Origin: Gammaproteobacteria bacterium
GTDB lineage: Bacteria > Pseudomonadota > Gammaproteobacteria > Burkholderiales > Thiobacillaceae
Direction of reading: 5' to 3'
Length of the DNA: 64,000 nt
NCBI GenBank assembly: GCA_018820765.1
Contig: JAHJNN010000005.1
Coordinates: forward strand, 62,001-126,000
A model generated the notes under the pieces. It made no database searches. It worked only from the letters and a program-made list of their open reading frames with translations, and was not told the origin of the DNA. Shown here one piece after another: positions 39,694-51,940 of this stretch. The translations under genes were made by a program, and so were the position numbers. The number at the start of each line of letters is the position of its first letter. The stretch's first letter is position 1.

Positions 39694-41541
39694 ATGCCCA
39701 TGCGACTCAGCAGAATCGTCATCAAGAACTTCCGTAATTTCAAGTTACTGGATGTCCGCCTGGGCGAGCATGCCGTTGTGCTCGGCGAAAACAAGGTTGG
39801 CAAAACCAATCTACTGTTCGCGCTTCGACTCATTCTTGACCCGACGCTCCCAGACTCACTGCGCAAGCTCCGGCTGGATGATTTCTGGGATGGGCTACCG
39901 CGACCGCTCAAAGCCGAAGACGTTATTGAAGTCTCGGTTGAATTTCGCGATTTCGAACGGAACGAGAATCTCTTGGCGGTGTTAGCCGACCATCTCGTGA
40001 AGCCGGACCCGATGGTGGCGAGACTTACGTACCGGTATCAGCCAGTACCGGGACTTGAAAGCTCCCCACGCAGCGAAGCAGATTACGAGTTTATTCTGTT
40101 CGGTGGGGATCGGCCTGATAATGCCGTCGGTTACGATCTGCGGCGTTGGATGCCGCTGGATCTGTTTCCGGCGTTGCGTGATGCCGAGTCGGATCTTGCC
40201 CGCTGGTCTCGGTCTCCGTTGCGGCCTTTGCTGGACCGTGCCGCCAAGACGGTGGATGCAAAAGCGCTGAACACGATTGCCGGTGAGGTTCACAAAACCA
40301 CTTCCAAGATTGCGGCGCTGCCGGAACTCGCGGCGGTCGTTAATGAAGTCAATACCCAACTCACCACCATGGTGGGTGAGAAGCATGCCGTCGAAACGGC
40401 ACTGGGATTCGCCCCGACGGAGCCAGACCGGTTGCTGCGAGCGCTGCAAATGATGATAGACGGCGGCAAGCGCGGCGTGGCTGAGGCAAGCCTCGGGTCC
40501 GCCAATGTACTTTACCTGGCACTGAAGCATCTAGAGCATCAATACCTCGTGGAAGAAGGGGAGCGCCAGCACACGTTTTTGGCGATTGAGGAACCAGAAG
40601 CCCATCTACATCCGCATCTGCAGCGGCTCATTTACCGGAACTACCTGCAAACACGTGACGAAGCCGAAGCTGATCCCGAGCCACGCAGCATTCTGCTCAC
40701 CACGCATTCCCCGAACGTGGCCAGCGTGGCGCCGCTTGCCAATGTCGTCGTACTGCGCCGTATTGCCAATGAAGGACACACCATTGGTCGCTCTTTGAAA
40801 GGCATCAAACTGAGCGATGAAGAGCGTGAGGACTTGGAACGCTACATCGACGTAACGCGCGGCGAGCTATTTTTCTCCAAGGGAGTCATCCTGGTTGAAG
40901 GCGATGCGGAGAAGTTCCTGCTGCCTACGCTTGCCAAGCTGTACGACAAGAGCTTGGATTTCGATGCGATGGGCGTCTCCATTTGCTCCATTGCCGGCAC
41001 CAACTTCGCTCCGTATATCCAGTTGCTGGGTCCAAAAGGGCTGGACATTCCGTTTGTCGTGCTGACGGATTTTGATCCGAAGGATGAAGAGGTGAGTCAG
41101 GAGGACGCTGATCCGGACGGCGAGGGTGTGACGGATAGCTATGGAGAAAATCGTGTTGTCAATCAAATCATGTGCCATCTACTGGATGGTGACGTGTGGA
41201 AAGAGAGTAGCTATGCGCAAGTGCTGAAGCTCGCCCCGAAGCACGGTGTATTTCTGAATGAGTTTACGTTTGAGATTGATGTCTTCAAGACGGGCGCAGA
41301 GGACGAGTTCTTAAAAGCCATCAAGACACTCACCGGCAACAAGAAAATGCACGCTCGGTTCGCGGCCTTGTCAGATGATCCGAATTCACTTGATCCGGGA
41401 CAGCTCCTAAAAGACATCGACTCCATCGGCAAGGGACGTGTGGCCCAGCGCCTGGCATCAGTTTTGATTGACGAGGATGTCGATGTTTGCCCGCCGTACA
41501 TCGAAGCGGCGTTGGATTACTTGAAGGCAAAGCTGGAATGA
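39694..41541 (+). CDS. gajA: OLD-family ATPase/TOPRIM nuclease, GajA-like
   Basis: MRLSRIVIKNFRNFKLLDV, Walker A VLGENKVGKTNLLFAL, Walker B FLAIEEPEAHLHPHLQRL, TOPRIM VILVEGDAEKFLLP and VVLTDFDPKD. Confidence 0.85.
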   Translation: MPMRLSRIVIKNFRNFKLLDVRLGEHAVVLGENKVGKTNLLFALRLILDPTLPDSLRKLRLDDFWDGLPRPLKAEDVIEVSVEFRDFERNENLLAVLADHLVKPDPMVARLTYRYQPVPGLESSPRSEADYEFILFGGDRPDNAVGYDLRRWMPLDLFPALRDAESDLARWSRSPLRPLLDRAAKTVDAKALNTIAGEVHKTTSKIAALPELAAVVNEVNTQLTTMVGEKHAVETALGFAPTEPDRLLRALQMMIDGGKRGVAEASLGSANVLYLALKHLEHQYLVEEGERQHTFLAIEEPEAHLHPHLQRLIYRNYLQTRDEAEADPEPRSILLTTHSPNVASVAPLANVVVLRRIANEGHTIGRSLKGIKLSDEEREDLERYIDVTRGELFFSKGVILVEGDAEKFLLPTLAKLYDKSLDFDAMGVSICSIAGTNFAPYIQLLGPKGLDIPFVVLTDFDPKDEEVSQEDADPDGEGVTDSYGENRVVNQIMCHLLDGDVWKESSYAQVLKLAPKHGVFLNEFTFEIDVFKTGAEDEFLKAIKTLTGNKKMHARFAALSDDPNSLDPGQLLKDIDSIGKGRVAQRLASVLIDEDVDVCPPYIEAALDYLKAKLE

Positions 41542-43301
41542 CATCCATTGCGCCCCTCTATCTCAAAGCGGCGGAAGATCTGCGTAGGAACGAGGATCAA
41601 TGGCGCGCTTATGCATCGGACGGAAATTGCGTGATCCTGGCCGGACCCGGCAGCGGTAAGACCAAGACGATCACCATCAAGATCGCTCGGCTTCTTGCTG
41701 AGGATGTGCACCGTCCCCGCCGGCTGGCATGCATTACCTATAGCAACTCCTGTGTCGGGGAGTTGCGGTCCAGGATGAATGGGCTCGGCGTTGACGACGG
41801 CGATCGCCTCTTGCTCTCCACCGTACATTCCTTCTGCCTGACTGAACTGGCGTTGCCCTACGCGGCCTTGGCCGGCATTGCCGTTCCCAATCCTCTGGTG
41901 GTGGCATCGCCTGTGCAGGCGAGACAGCTTTTCGCCGAAGCCTACCGGCAGCAGCTTGGAGGCAATGCGCCCAACTGGTTTCGCATGGCTTGTGAAAAGT
42001 TACGGCGAACTATTCCGGATAAGGCCGGTGCCGAATGGCGTGCGTGGTCCGCGCGAGAAACAAGGGTGGTCGAAGCCTATGAAGCCCTTCTCCTCAAGAA
42101 CGGTTTGATCGACTTTGACGGGCTGGTTCTTGCGGGACTACAACTCGTCGAGAACCACGAATGGGTACGACGCGCCATTCAGGCCAAATACCCGGTGATC
42201 GTTATCGACGAATACCAGGATCTGGGGCTCCCGCTGCACCGCATCGTGCTGGCGCTGCTGAAGGCGGGGGTCCGTGTGATTGCCGTCGGGGACCCGGATC
42301 AGTCCATCTACGGTTTCACAGGAGCAAAGCCCAGCCTGTTGCGAGCATTGGGCGGTCTTCCGGAGGTTGATTCGATCAGGCTCAAGCTGAATTACCGATG
42401 CGCCGACCGTATCATCGCCGCGTCCAAGGCGCTTCTGCCTGATCCGCCAGAGTTTCGCTCTCACGATGGACGAGCGGGTGAAATCCACATTCACTGCCTG
42501 GAGCGCAATGTCCGTCAGCAGGCTGACTATGTGCTCAGTACCATCGTGCCGGCTCTGCTTGCTGCGAATCCGTCATGGAAGCCGGGAGACATCGCTCTGC
42601 TTTACCGCACGATGAACGAAGGTACACCAATCGCGCAGGCGGCCGATGCGCTCGATTTGCGCTATTTCCGGCTTGACAATGGGTCTCCCATCAAGCGCAC
42701 GCGTTTGACGGAATGGCTGACTGACGCGGCAAAATGGTGCTCCGGTGGGTGGCAGACGGGTACGGTGCGATTGTCCCAATTGCTCAAATCCTGGCGACTG
42801 ATGCGTCGATCACTCACTCGCGAGTCTGAAGTGCTTGCCGCCCGCAAGCGATTGATCGCTGCCTTATTCGCTCTCCGCGACGCTGCTAGTCCTCTGCATC
42901 AATGGCTGTCCGTGCTGCGTAGCGAGGTTTTGGAAGAGGCGTTCAGGGAGGAGCCTGGGCTGGCGGACGAGAAGGACAACCTTGACGACCTGTTGACGGC
43001 ATCCGTAGCGGGCGGTGCGTTACAGGCATTCACGGTCGAGATTTTTGGGAATCAGGGGAAGAGTCCGGATCAGATCAACCTGATGACACTGCACAGCTCG
43101 AAAGGGCTGGAGTTCCAGGCGGTAATCATGGTGGGTCTGGAAAATGGCGTTTTTCCCAGCGGTTACGACCGGACCGACGAGCAACTGGAAGAGGCGGCTC
43201 GGCTCTTCTATGTTGGAGTGACACGAGCAAGAACGCAGATTCATTTGACCTATGAGTCTGATGAATCGCCCCTTATCACGTCAATCCGGCGGGCGGCGTA
43301 G
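41538..43301 (+). CDS. gajB: UvrD/Rep-like helicase, GajB-like
   Basis: VILAGPGSGKTKTITIKIARLL, VIVIDEYQDLGLPLHRIVLALLKAGVRVIAVGDPDQSIYGFTGA, LMTLHSSKGLEFQAV, LFYVGVTRAR; ATGA overlap with gajA-like gene. Confidence 0.85.
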   Translation: MTSIAPLYLKAAEDLRRNEDQWRAYASDGNCVILAGPGSGKTKTITIKIARLLAEDVHRPRRLACITYSNSCVGELRSRMNGLGVDDGDRLLLSTVHSFCLTELALPYAALAGIAVPNPLVVASPVQARQLFAEAYRQQLGGNAPNWFRMACEKLRRTIPDKAGAEWRAWSARETRVVEAYEALLLKNGLIDFDGLVLAGLQLVENHEWVRRAIQAKYPVIVIDEYQDLGLPLHRIVLALLKAGVRVIAVGDPDQSIYGFTGAKPSLLRALGGLPEVDSIRLKLNYRCADRIIAASKALLPDPPEFRSHDGRAGEIHIHCLERNVRQQADYVLSTIVPALLAANPSWKPGDIALLYRTMNEGTPIAQAADALDLRYFRLDNGSPIKRTRLTEWLTDAAKWCSGGWQTGTVRLSQLLKSWRLMRRSLTRESEVLAARKRLIAALFALRDAASPLHQWLSVLRSEVLEEAFREEPGLADEKDNLDDLLTASVAGGALQAFTVEIFGNQGKSPDQINLMTLHSSKGLEFQAVIMVGLENGVFPSGYDRTDEQLEEAARLFYVGVTRARTQIHLTYESDESPLITSIRRAA

Positions 43302-43588
43302 TTGAACGGAAAAGCGACACCAGATGTACACGAGTACGCCAACATACGCCTAAGTGTGCCCCAGTTTCCCAGGCAAATTCGTGGGGCAAATTTGGGGCAA
43401 TCTGAGCGCCAAACCATGCCTATCAATGCCAATTGGGCCTCTGGCTGCGGCAGTCAGGGCTTTAGATAAGTTGTTGTTATTGAACTGAAAAACAGGTCAG
43501 TTCCGAAAACTTGGATCAGTGTCCCAACACAATCGGCGTGTGGGCAGTGGGCTCCTTGGCGATCGACATGGCGGGACGGGCGTCGGGA

Positions 43589-44395
43589 TCAGACCTTCAG
43601 TTCGGGCGGCAGGTGGGGGGCGATGACCTGCAGCATCTGGCCGAAGATTTTCGGGCTGGCGGCGACGATGTTGCCGGATTCCAGGAAGCCTTCGTCGCCC
43701 ATGAAGTTGCCGACCAAGGCGCCAGACTCCTGCGCGATCAGGCTGCCGGCGGCGAGATCCCAGGGCTTCAGGTGCATTTCCCAGAAGCCGTCGTAGCGGC
43801 CGCAGGCCACGTAGCACAGGTCGAGCGCAGCGGAGCCGGGGCGGCGCAGGCCGGAGGTGGCGTGCATCATGTCGCGGAACATGTTGATGTAGGCCTCGGC
43901 GAAGCTGAAATCGCGAAAGGGGAAGCCGGTGCCGATCAGGCATTCGGACAGCTTTGCGCGCTTGCTGGCGCGGATGCGGCGGTCGTTGAGCATGGCGCCA
44001 CGGCCGCGGCTGGCGGTGAAGAGTTCGTTGCGCGCGGGGTCGAACACCACGGCCTGGGTGATCTGGCCCTTGTGTTTCAGCGCGATGGAGATCGAATACT
44101 GCTGCAGGCCGTGCAGGAAGTTGGTGGTGCCGTCGAGCGGATCGATGATCCACTGGTAGTCTTCGCCGTTTTTGGCGTCGGCCGAGCCGGACTCCTCTGC
44201 TAAAATCCCGTGGTTTGGATAGGCGTCGAGCAGGGTTTCGATGATGGCGCGCTCGGCCATCTGGTCGACTTCGCTGACGTAATCGCGATCCTGCTTGCTC
44301 CGCACGGTGAGCTGGTCGAGGTCGAGCGAGGCGCGATTGATGATCGCCCCGGCTTTGCGAGCGGCTTTCACCGCCGTATTGAGCATGGGATGCAT
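43589..44395 (-). CDS. suhB: Inositol-1-monophosphatase family protein
   Basis: [23 protein letters not shown]...[27 protein letters not shown]. Confidence 0.95.
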   Translation of the reverse strand: MHPMLNTAVKAARKAGAIINRASLDLDQLTVRSKQDRDYVSEVDQMAERAIIETLLDAYPNHGILAEESGSADAKNGEDYQWIIDPLDGTTNFLHGLQQYSISIALKHKGQITQAVVFDPARNELFTASRGRGAMLNDRRIRASKRAKLSECLIGTGFPFRDFSFAEAYINMFRDMMHATSGLRRPGSAALDLCYVACGRYDGFWEMHLKPWDLAAGSLIAQESGALVGNFMGDEGFLESGNIVAASPKIFGQMLQVIAPHLPPELKV

Positions 44396-44453
44396 GGTGT
44401 CTGGCTACGGATTCAAAGAACGAGCCGCTATTTTACTTGATGATGTTTACTTG

Positions 44454-45209
44454 ATGACGCCAGCCGACCCGAAACTTCTCGCCAATATTCGCATCGTGCT
44501 GACGCGCACCAGCCACCCCGGCAACATCGGTGCGGCGGCGCGGGCGATGAAGACGATGGGGCTGAGCCAGCTTTATCTGGTGGAACCGGCCGTTTTCCCC
44601 AACAGCCAGGCCGACGCCATGGCTGCCGGCTCGACCGATCTGCTGGCGCAGGCGCGGGTGTGCAGCACGCTGGCCGAGGCGCTGGGCGATACCGCGCTGG
44701 CGCTGGGCGTGTCGGCGCGCCGGCGCGACATTGTGTCGGAGGTGCTGACCCCGCCCGAGGCGTCGATCCGCTTGCTGACCGAGGCGCAGACGGGTCCGGT
44801 GGCGCTGGTGTTCGGCAACGAGACCAGCGGGCTGTCGAACGAGGAGCTGAGCCTGTGCCAGGGGCTGGTGACGATTGCCGCCAATCCCGACTACAGCTCG
44901 CTCAATCTGGCCGCGGCGGTGCAGGTGCTGAGTTACGAAATCCGTCAGGCCTGGCTCGGGCATGCGGGCTGGCCGCAGCCGGAGATGGATGCGGCGACAG
45001 GCGACGAGGTGGAGCGGTTCTACGGCCACCTGGAAACCGCGCTGGCCGAGCTGGAATTTCTCAATCCCGGTTCGCCCGGCAAGCTGATGCTGAAGCTGCG
45101 GCGGCTGTTCGCGCGCACCCGGCTGGCCAAGGAAGACGTGAACATCCTGCGCGGCATCCTGACCGCCGCGCAGGAAGCGAAGCAGGGTCGGAACCACGAC
45201 GCCGATTAG
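44454..45209 (+). CDS. trmJ: tRNA (cytidine/uridine-2'-O-)-methyltransferase TrmJ
   Basis: IRIVLTRTSHPGNIGAAARAMKTMGLSQLYLVEP, LVFGNETSGLSNEEL. Confidence 0.95.
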   Translation: MTPADPKLLANIRIVLTRTSHPGNIGAAARAMKTMGLSQLYLVEPAVFPNSQADAMAAGSTDLLAQARVCSTLAEALGDTALALGVSARRRDIVSEVLTPPEASIRLLTEAQTGPVALVFGNETSGLSNEELSLCQGLVTIAANPDYSSLNLAAAVQVLSYEIRQAWLGHAGWPQPEMDAATGDEVERFYGHLETALAELEFLNPGSPGKLMLKLRRLFARTRLAKEDVNILRGILTAAQEAKQGRNHDAD

Positions 45210-45230
45210 TTGACTCAATTACTGGGAAAT
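45205..45230 (+). promoter_or_regulatory. IscR type-1-like site upstream of cysE
   Basis: ATTAGTTGACTCAATTACTGGGAAAT, same core as the two sites upstream of iscR. Confidence 0.6.
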
Positions 45231-45245
45231 AGCATCCTCAAGCGC

Positions 45246-46004
45246 ATGAAACTGCTCAGCCAACTCAAGGAAGACATCGCCGTCGTGTTCGACCGCGACC
45301 CGGCGGCACGCACCACCTTCGAGGTTGTCACCACCTATCCCGGCTTTCACGCCATGGTCATCCATCGCCTGGCGCACACGCTGTGGCGCATGGAATGGAA
45401 GTGGCTGGCGCGCTTTACCTCGCACCTCGGCCGCTGGCTCACCGGCATCGAAATCCACCCCGGCGCCACCATCGGCCGCCGCGTGTTCATCGACCATGGC
45501 ATGGGCGTGGTGGTGGGCGAAACCGCCGAGATCGGCGACGACTGCACCCTGTATCACGGCGTGACGCTGGGCGGCACCTCGTGGAACAAGGGCAAGCGCC
45601 ATCCGACGCTGATGCCGGGCGTGGTGGTGGGGGCGGGCGCCAAGATTCTCGGCCCGATCACCATCGGCGCGGGCGCGCGCGTCGGCTCCAATGCCGTGGT
45701 GGTGAAGGACGTCCCGGACAACGCCACGGCGGTGGGCATTCCCGCCCGTATCCTGGACAGCGCAGCGGAAAAACAGCGCAACCAACAGGCGGAAAAACTC
45801 GGCTTCTCGGCCTATGCCATTTCGGCCGACATGAACGATCCGGTGGTCAAGGCCATCCACGGCTTGATCGACCATTCGGCCCACATCGACCACCGGCTGG
45901 ATATGATTCTGGCGCAGTTGCAGAAGCTGGGTGCCGAACTGCCGGCGGGGCAGGATAAGCCGGACGATTTCGATCCGAACTATCTGAACAAAATAGTTGA
46001 CTAA
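45246..46004 (+). CDS. cysE: Serine O-acetyltransferase
   Basis: [53 protein letters not shown]. Confidence 0.96.
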   Translation: MKLLSQLKEDIAVVFDRDPAARTTFEVVTTYPGFHAMVIHRLAHTLWRMEWKWLARFTSHLGRWLTGIEIHPGATIGRRVFIDHGMGVVVGETAEIGDDCTLYHGVTLGGTSWNKGKRHPTLMPGVVVGAGAKILGPITIGAGARVGSNAVVVKDVPDNATAVGIPARILDSAAEKQRNQQAEKLGFSAYAISADMNDPVVKAIHGLIDHSAHIDHRLDMILAQLQKLGAELPAGQDKPDDFDPNYLNKIVD

Positions 46005-46045
46005 ATTACTAAGGTAAGGAATAGTTGACTGAAATGCTCGGGAAT
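45992..46045 (+). promoter_or_regulatory. Two tandem IscR type-1-like sites upstream of iscR
   Basis: AATAGTTGACTAAATTACTAAGGTAA (45992-46017) and AATAGTTGACTGAAATGCTCGGGAAT (46020-46045). Confidence 0.75.
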
Positions 46046-46080
46046 TTTATAGTTCGGGCGAAATTTCGGGAGAACACGTC

Positions 46081-46542
46081 ATGAGATTGACCACCAAAGG
46101 CCGCTTCGCCGTCACTGCCATGCTGGATCTGGCCCTGCGCGGCGGCAAAAATCCAGTCACGCTGGCCGGCATCAGCGAGCGTCAGGACATTTCCCTGTCC
46201 TATCTGGAGCAACTGTTCAGCCGCCTGCGCCGGCACGAACTGGTCGAAAGCGTGCGCGGCCCCGGCGGCGGCTATTACCTCGCCCGGCCGCTTGCAGAAG
46301 TCAGCGTGGCCGATATCATCCGCGCGGTCGACGAACCCATCGATGCGACCCAGTGCGGCGGCAAGGAAAATTGCCACGACGAGCATCGCTGTCTGACGCA
46401 CGACTTGTGGACGGGGCTCAACGCCCATATCTACGATTATCTGGCCAACGTGACGCTGGCCACGCTGGTGGCCAAGCAGGACGAGTGCAAGGAAAAGGTC
46501 ATGCAGGACCGCCGCGCATCGAAGATGACGCTGGTTGCTTGA
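46081..46542 (+). CDS. iscR: Fe-S cluster regulator IscR
   Basis: [19 protein letters not shown]...[19 protein letters not shown]. Confidence 0.97.
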   Translation: MRLTTKGRFAVTAMLDLALRGGKNPVTLAGISERQDISLSYLEQLFSRLRRHELVESVRGPGGGYYLARPLAEVSVADIIRAVDEPIDATQCGGKENCHDEHRCLTHDLWTGLNAHIYDYLANVTLATLVAKQDECKEKVMQDRRASKMTLVA

Positions 46543-46564
46543 ACGATTCAAACAGGGCAATACG

Positions 46565-47773
46565 ATGAAACCACTGTATTTCGATTACTCCGCCACTACC
46601 CCCGTCGACCCCCGTGTGGCGGCCAAGATGATTCCCTATCTGACCGAGGAATTCGGGAATCCGGCATCGCGCTCGCACCCCTACGGCTGGACGGCCGACA
46701 AGGCGGTTGAAGAGGCGCGTGCCCAGGTGGCAGCACTGGTCGGTGCCGACCCCAAGGAAATCGTGTTCACCTCCGGCGCGACCGAATCGAACAACCTCGC
46801 CATCAAGGGCGCGGGCCATTTTTACGCCGGCACCAAGGGCAAGCACATCATCACCGTGCGCACCGAGCACAAGGCCGTGCTCGATACCGTGCGCGAGATG
46901 GAGCGCCAGGGCTTCGAGGCGACTTACCTGAACGTGAAGGAAAACGGCCTGCTCGATCTGGACGTGCTGCGCGCTGCGATCCGCCCGGACACCGTGCTGG
47001 TCTCGGTGATGGCGGTCAACAACGAGATCGGCGTGATCCAGGACATCGACGCCATCGGCAAGATCTGCCGCGAGAAGGGCGTGATTTTCCACGTCGACGC
47101 GGCGCAGGCCACCGGCAAGATGCCGATCGATCTCGCCAAACTGCCGGTCGACCTGATGTCGTTCTCGGCACACAAAACCTACGGCCCCAAGGGCATCGGC
47201 GCGCTGTACGTGCGCCGCAAGCCGCGCGTCCGTCTGGAAGCGCAGATGCATGGCGGCGGCCACGAGCGTGGCATGCGTTCGGGCACGCTCGCCACGCACC
47301 AGATCGTCGGCATGGGCGAAGCTTTCCGCATCGCCCGTGAAGAAATGGCCACCGAGAACGAGCGCATCCGCATGCTGCGCGACCGCCTCTACAACGGTCT
47401 CAAGGACATCGAGGAAGTGCATCTGAACGGCGACATGGATCAGCGCGTGCCGCACAACCTCAACGTCAGCTTCAACTTCGTCGAAGGCGAATCGCTGATC
47501 ATGGCGATCAAGGAACTGGCGGTGTCGTCCGGTTCCGCCTGCACCTCGGCCAGCCTCGAGCCGTCCTACGTGCTGCGTGCACTGGGCCGCAGCGACGAAC
47601 TGGCGCACAGCTCGATCCGTTTCTCGATCGGCCGCTTCACCACCGAGGAAGAAGTCGATTACGCCATCAAGCTCCTGCACGAGAAGATCGGCAAGCTGCG
47701 CGAGCTTTCCCCGCTGTGGGAAATGTTCAAGGAAGGCGTCGACCTGAATTCCGTGCAGTGGGCGGCACACTGA
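46565..47773 (+). CDS. iscS: Cysteine desulfurase IscS
   Basis: [19 protein letters not shown]...[19 protein letters not shown]...[21 protein letters not shown]. Confidence 0.98.
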   Translation: MKPLYFDYSATTPVDPRVAAKMIPYLTEEFGNPASRSHPYGWTADKAVEEARAQVAALVGADPKEIVFTSGATESNNLAIKGAGHFYAGTKGKHIITVRTEHKAVLDTVREMERQGFEATYLNVKENGLLDLDVLRAAIRPDTVLVSVMAVNNEIGVIQDIDAIGKICREKGVIFHVDAAQATGKMPIDLAKLPVDLMSFSAHKTYGPKGIGALYVRRKPRVRLEAQMHGGGHERGMRSGTLATHQIVGMGEAFRIAREEMATENERIRMLRDRLYNGLKDIEEVHLNGDMDQRVPHNLNVSFNFVEGESLIMAIKELAVSSGSACTSASLEPSYVLRALGRSDELAHSSIRFSIGRFTTEEEVDYAIKLLHEKIGKLRELSPLWEMFKEGVDLNSVQWAAH

Positions 47774-47779
47774 TTTTTT

Positions 47780-47876
47780 GAGGGGCCAGGATTCGGGATT
47801 CAGGGGTCAGGGAATGTGCGGCCAAAGGCCGCGCCGATAAACAAGGCGCGCAGCACCCCCCTGAATCCTGACCCCT
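47780..47876. repeat. Imperfect palindromic repeat between iscS and iscU (copy 1)
   Basis: ggattcaggggtcaggg ... ccctgaatcctgacccct arms around gcggccaaaggccgc. Confidence 0.75.
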
Positions 47877-47897
47877 AGCGACTGAAAGGAGCACCAA

Positions 47898-48284
47898 ATG
47901 TCTTACAGCGATAAAGTACTCGATCATTACGAAAACCCCCGCAACGTCGGTTCCTTCACCAAGGATGACGAAGGCGTCGGCACCGGCATGGTCGGCGCGC
48001 CCGCCTGCGGCGACGTGATGAAGCTGCAGATCAAGGTCGGCGCCGATGGCCGCATCGAAGATGCCAAGTTCAAGACCTACGGCTGCGGCTCGGCGATTGC
48101 CTCGTCCTCGCTGGTGACCGAATGGGTCAAGGGCAAGACCCTCGACCAGGCGATGGAGATCAAGAACACGGCGATTGCCGAAGAGCTGGCGCTGCCGCCG
48201 GTGAAGATCCACTGCTCGATCCTCGCCGAAGACGCGATCAAGGCCGCGGTCGCCGATTACAAGCAGAAAAAAGGTCTGGAGTAA
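47898..48284 (+). CDS. iscU: Fe-S scaffold IscU
   Basis: MSYSDKVLDHYENPRNVGSF...VGAPACGDVMKLQIKV. Confidence 0.98.
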   Translation: MSYSDKVLDHYENPRNVGSFTKDDEGVGTGMVGAPACGDVMKLQIKVGADGRIEDAKFKTYGCGSAIASSSLVTEWVKGKTLDQAMEIKNTAIAEELALPPVKIHCSILAEDAIKAAVADYKQKKGLE

Positions 48285-48287
48285 GCC

Positions 48288-48611
48288 ATGGCGGTAACCC
48301 TGTCCGAGCGCGCAGCGCAACACGTCACCAGCTACCTTGCCAAACGCGGCAAGGGCGTCGGCATCCGTCTCGGCGTTCGTACCACCGGCTGCTCCGGCAT
48401 GGCCTACAAGCTGGAGTTCGCCGATGACGTGCCGGAAGGCGACGAGGTCTTCACCAGCCACGGCGTGACCGTCTTCGTCGACCCGAAAAGCCTGGCCTAC
48501 CTCGACGGCACCGAACTCGATTACGCCCGCGAGGGCCTCAACGAAGGCTTCAAGTTCAACAACCCGAATGTGAAGAACGAGTGCGGTTGCGGCGAGTCGT
48601 TTAACGTTTAA
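48288..48611 (+). CDS. iscA: A-type Fe-S carrier IscA
   Basis: [22 protein letters not shown]...[11 protein letters not shown]. Confidence 0.97.
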   Translation: MAVTLSERAAQHVTSYLAKRGKGVGIRLGVRTTGCSGMAYKLEFADDVPEGDEVFTSHGVTVFVDPKSLAYLDGTELDYAREGLNEGFKFNNPNVKNECGCGESFNV

Positions 48612-48728
48612 GGGGTCAGGGGTCGGGATTCAGGGGTCAGGGCTTTTGTGCGGCCTTTGGCCGCGTTTTGAAAGAACAACGCGCAGCACAAAGCCCCCTG
48701 AATCCTGCCCCCTGAATCCTGACCCCTG
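48611..48728. repeat. Imperfect palindromic repeat between iscA and hscB (copy 2)
   Basis: ggattcaggggtcaggg...gcggcctttggccgc...ccctgaatcctgacccct; related to 47780-47876. Confidence 0.75.
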
Positions 48729-48731
48729 ACA

Positions 48732-49259
48732 ATGGATTTCACTCAAACCCACTTCGAACTGTTCGGCCTGCCGCAAACCTATGCGCTGGACCGCAATCAA
48801 CTCGACGCCGCCTATCGCGAACTGCAGAACACGGTGCATCCGGACCGCTTCGCCGCGCAGCCGGAAGCCGAACAGCGGGTGGCCATGCAGTGGGCGACGC
48901 AGGTGAACGAGGCCTACCAGACACTCAAGCACCCGGTGAGCCGCGGCGTCTATTTGCTGAAGCTGCAGGGCATCGACGCGCTCGACGCCAGCAACACGAA
49001 AATGGCGCCGGCCTTCCTGATGCAGCAGATGGAATGGCGCGAGGCCATCGACGAGGCGCGCGCCGGCAAGCGCGTGGAGGCACTGGACGACTTGACCGAC
49101 GACCTGCGCGCTGCGCATCGCCGCATTGAGGCACAGCTCGCCGAACTGATCGATGCGGCAAAGGATTACGAAGGCGCGCGAGAAGCCGTTCGCCAGCTGC
49201 GATTCATGGACAAACTCATCGCCGAAGTGGGCGACGTCTACGAAGAACTGGAAGGTTAA
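48732..49259 (+). CDS. hscB: Co-chaperone HscB
   Basis: [35 protein letters not shown]. Confidence 0.95.
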   Translation: MDFTQTHFELFGLPQTYALDRNQLDAAYRELQNTVHPDRFAAQPEAEQRVAMQWATQVNEAYQTLKHPVSRGVYLLKLQGIDALDASNTKMAPAFLMQQMEWREAIDEARAGKRVEALDDLTDDLRAAHRRIEAQLAELIDAAKDYEGAREAVRQLRFMDKLIAEVGDVYEELEG

Positions 49260-49260
49260 G

Positions 49261-51138
<1,878 letters not shown>

Positions 51139-51145
51139 TCGAATC

Positions 51146-51919
51146 ATGCTGAACGACGAATTCATCGAATCCCTGCGGGTCAAGCTCGAAGCGCACCCGA
51201 TCTACGCGGCGGTGCAGACGCTCGACGATCTGCGCGTGTTCATGCAGCACCACGTCTATTCGGTGTGGGACTTCATGTCGCTGATCAAGTACCTGCAGCA
51301 TGAAGTGGCGCCCGCGCGCTGGCCGTGGACGCCGGCAGGCGACGCCTCGGTGCAGCGCTTCATCAACGAACTCGTGCTGGAAGAGGAAACCGACATCGCG
51401 CTGCCGGGGCAGGACGGGTTTACCAGCCACTACATGCTGTATCTCGCCGCCATGCGCGAGGTCGGCGCCGACGCCGACACGCCCGCGCGCTTCGTGCAGC
51501 TGGTGGGCGAGCAGGGGATCGATGCCGCCCTCGCCTCGGGCCTGGCGCCAGCGCCGTCCGTCACCTTCACCCGCAGCACCTTCGATTTCATCGCCAGCGG
51601 CAAGCCCCATGCAGTCGCTGCCGCGCTGGCGCTGGGGCGCGAGCACGTCATACCGTCGATGTTCCGCGCCTTCCTGGCGCGCATGGCGGTGACCGAAGCG
51701 CAGGCGCCCAGCTTCCACTACTATCTCAACCGCCACGTCCACCTGGACGAGGATTTCCATGCGCCGCTGTCGCTGCGCCTGCTCGCCGCCCTGTGCGGCG
51801 GCGACGCCGGCAAGTGGCGTGAGGCCGAAGCTGCGGCGGAAGCCGCGGTCAACGCCCGGTTACAATTCTGGGACGGTGTGCTCGAAGCCTTGCCCAGCCA
51901 ACACGTCCAGGCCGCCTGA
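51146..51919 (+). CDS. DUF3050 (heme oxygenase-fold-like) protein
   Basis: LEAHPIYAAVQTLDDLRVFMQHHVYSVWDFMSLIKYLQ...FHYYLNRHVHLDEDFHAPLSLRLLAALC. Confidence 0.85.
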   Translation: MLNDEFIESLRVKLEAHPIYAAVQTLDDLRVFMQHHVYSVWDFMSLIKYLQHEVAPARWPWTPAGDASVQRFINELVLEEETDIALPGQDGFTSHYMLYLAAMREVGADADTPARFVQLVGEQGIDAALASGLAPAPSVTFTRSTFDFIASGKPHAVAAALALGREHVIPSMFRAFLARMAVTEAQAPSFHYYLNRHVHLDEDFHAPLSLRLLAALCGGDAGKWREAEAAAEAAVNARLQFWDGVLEALPSQHVQAA

Positions 51920-51940
51920 CTGACTGAACCCACTTAACCC

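Noticed and set aside
46499-47770. 423-aa minus-strand ORF opposite iscS
   Set aside because: His/Arg-rich antisense shadow of a highly conserved gene
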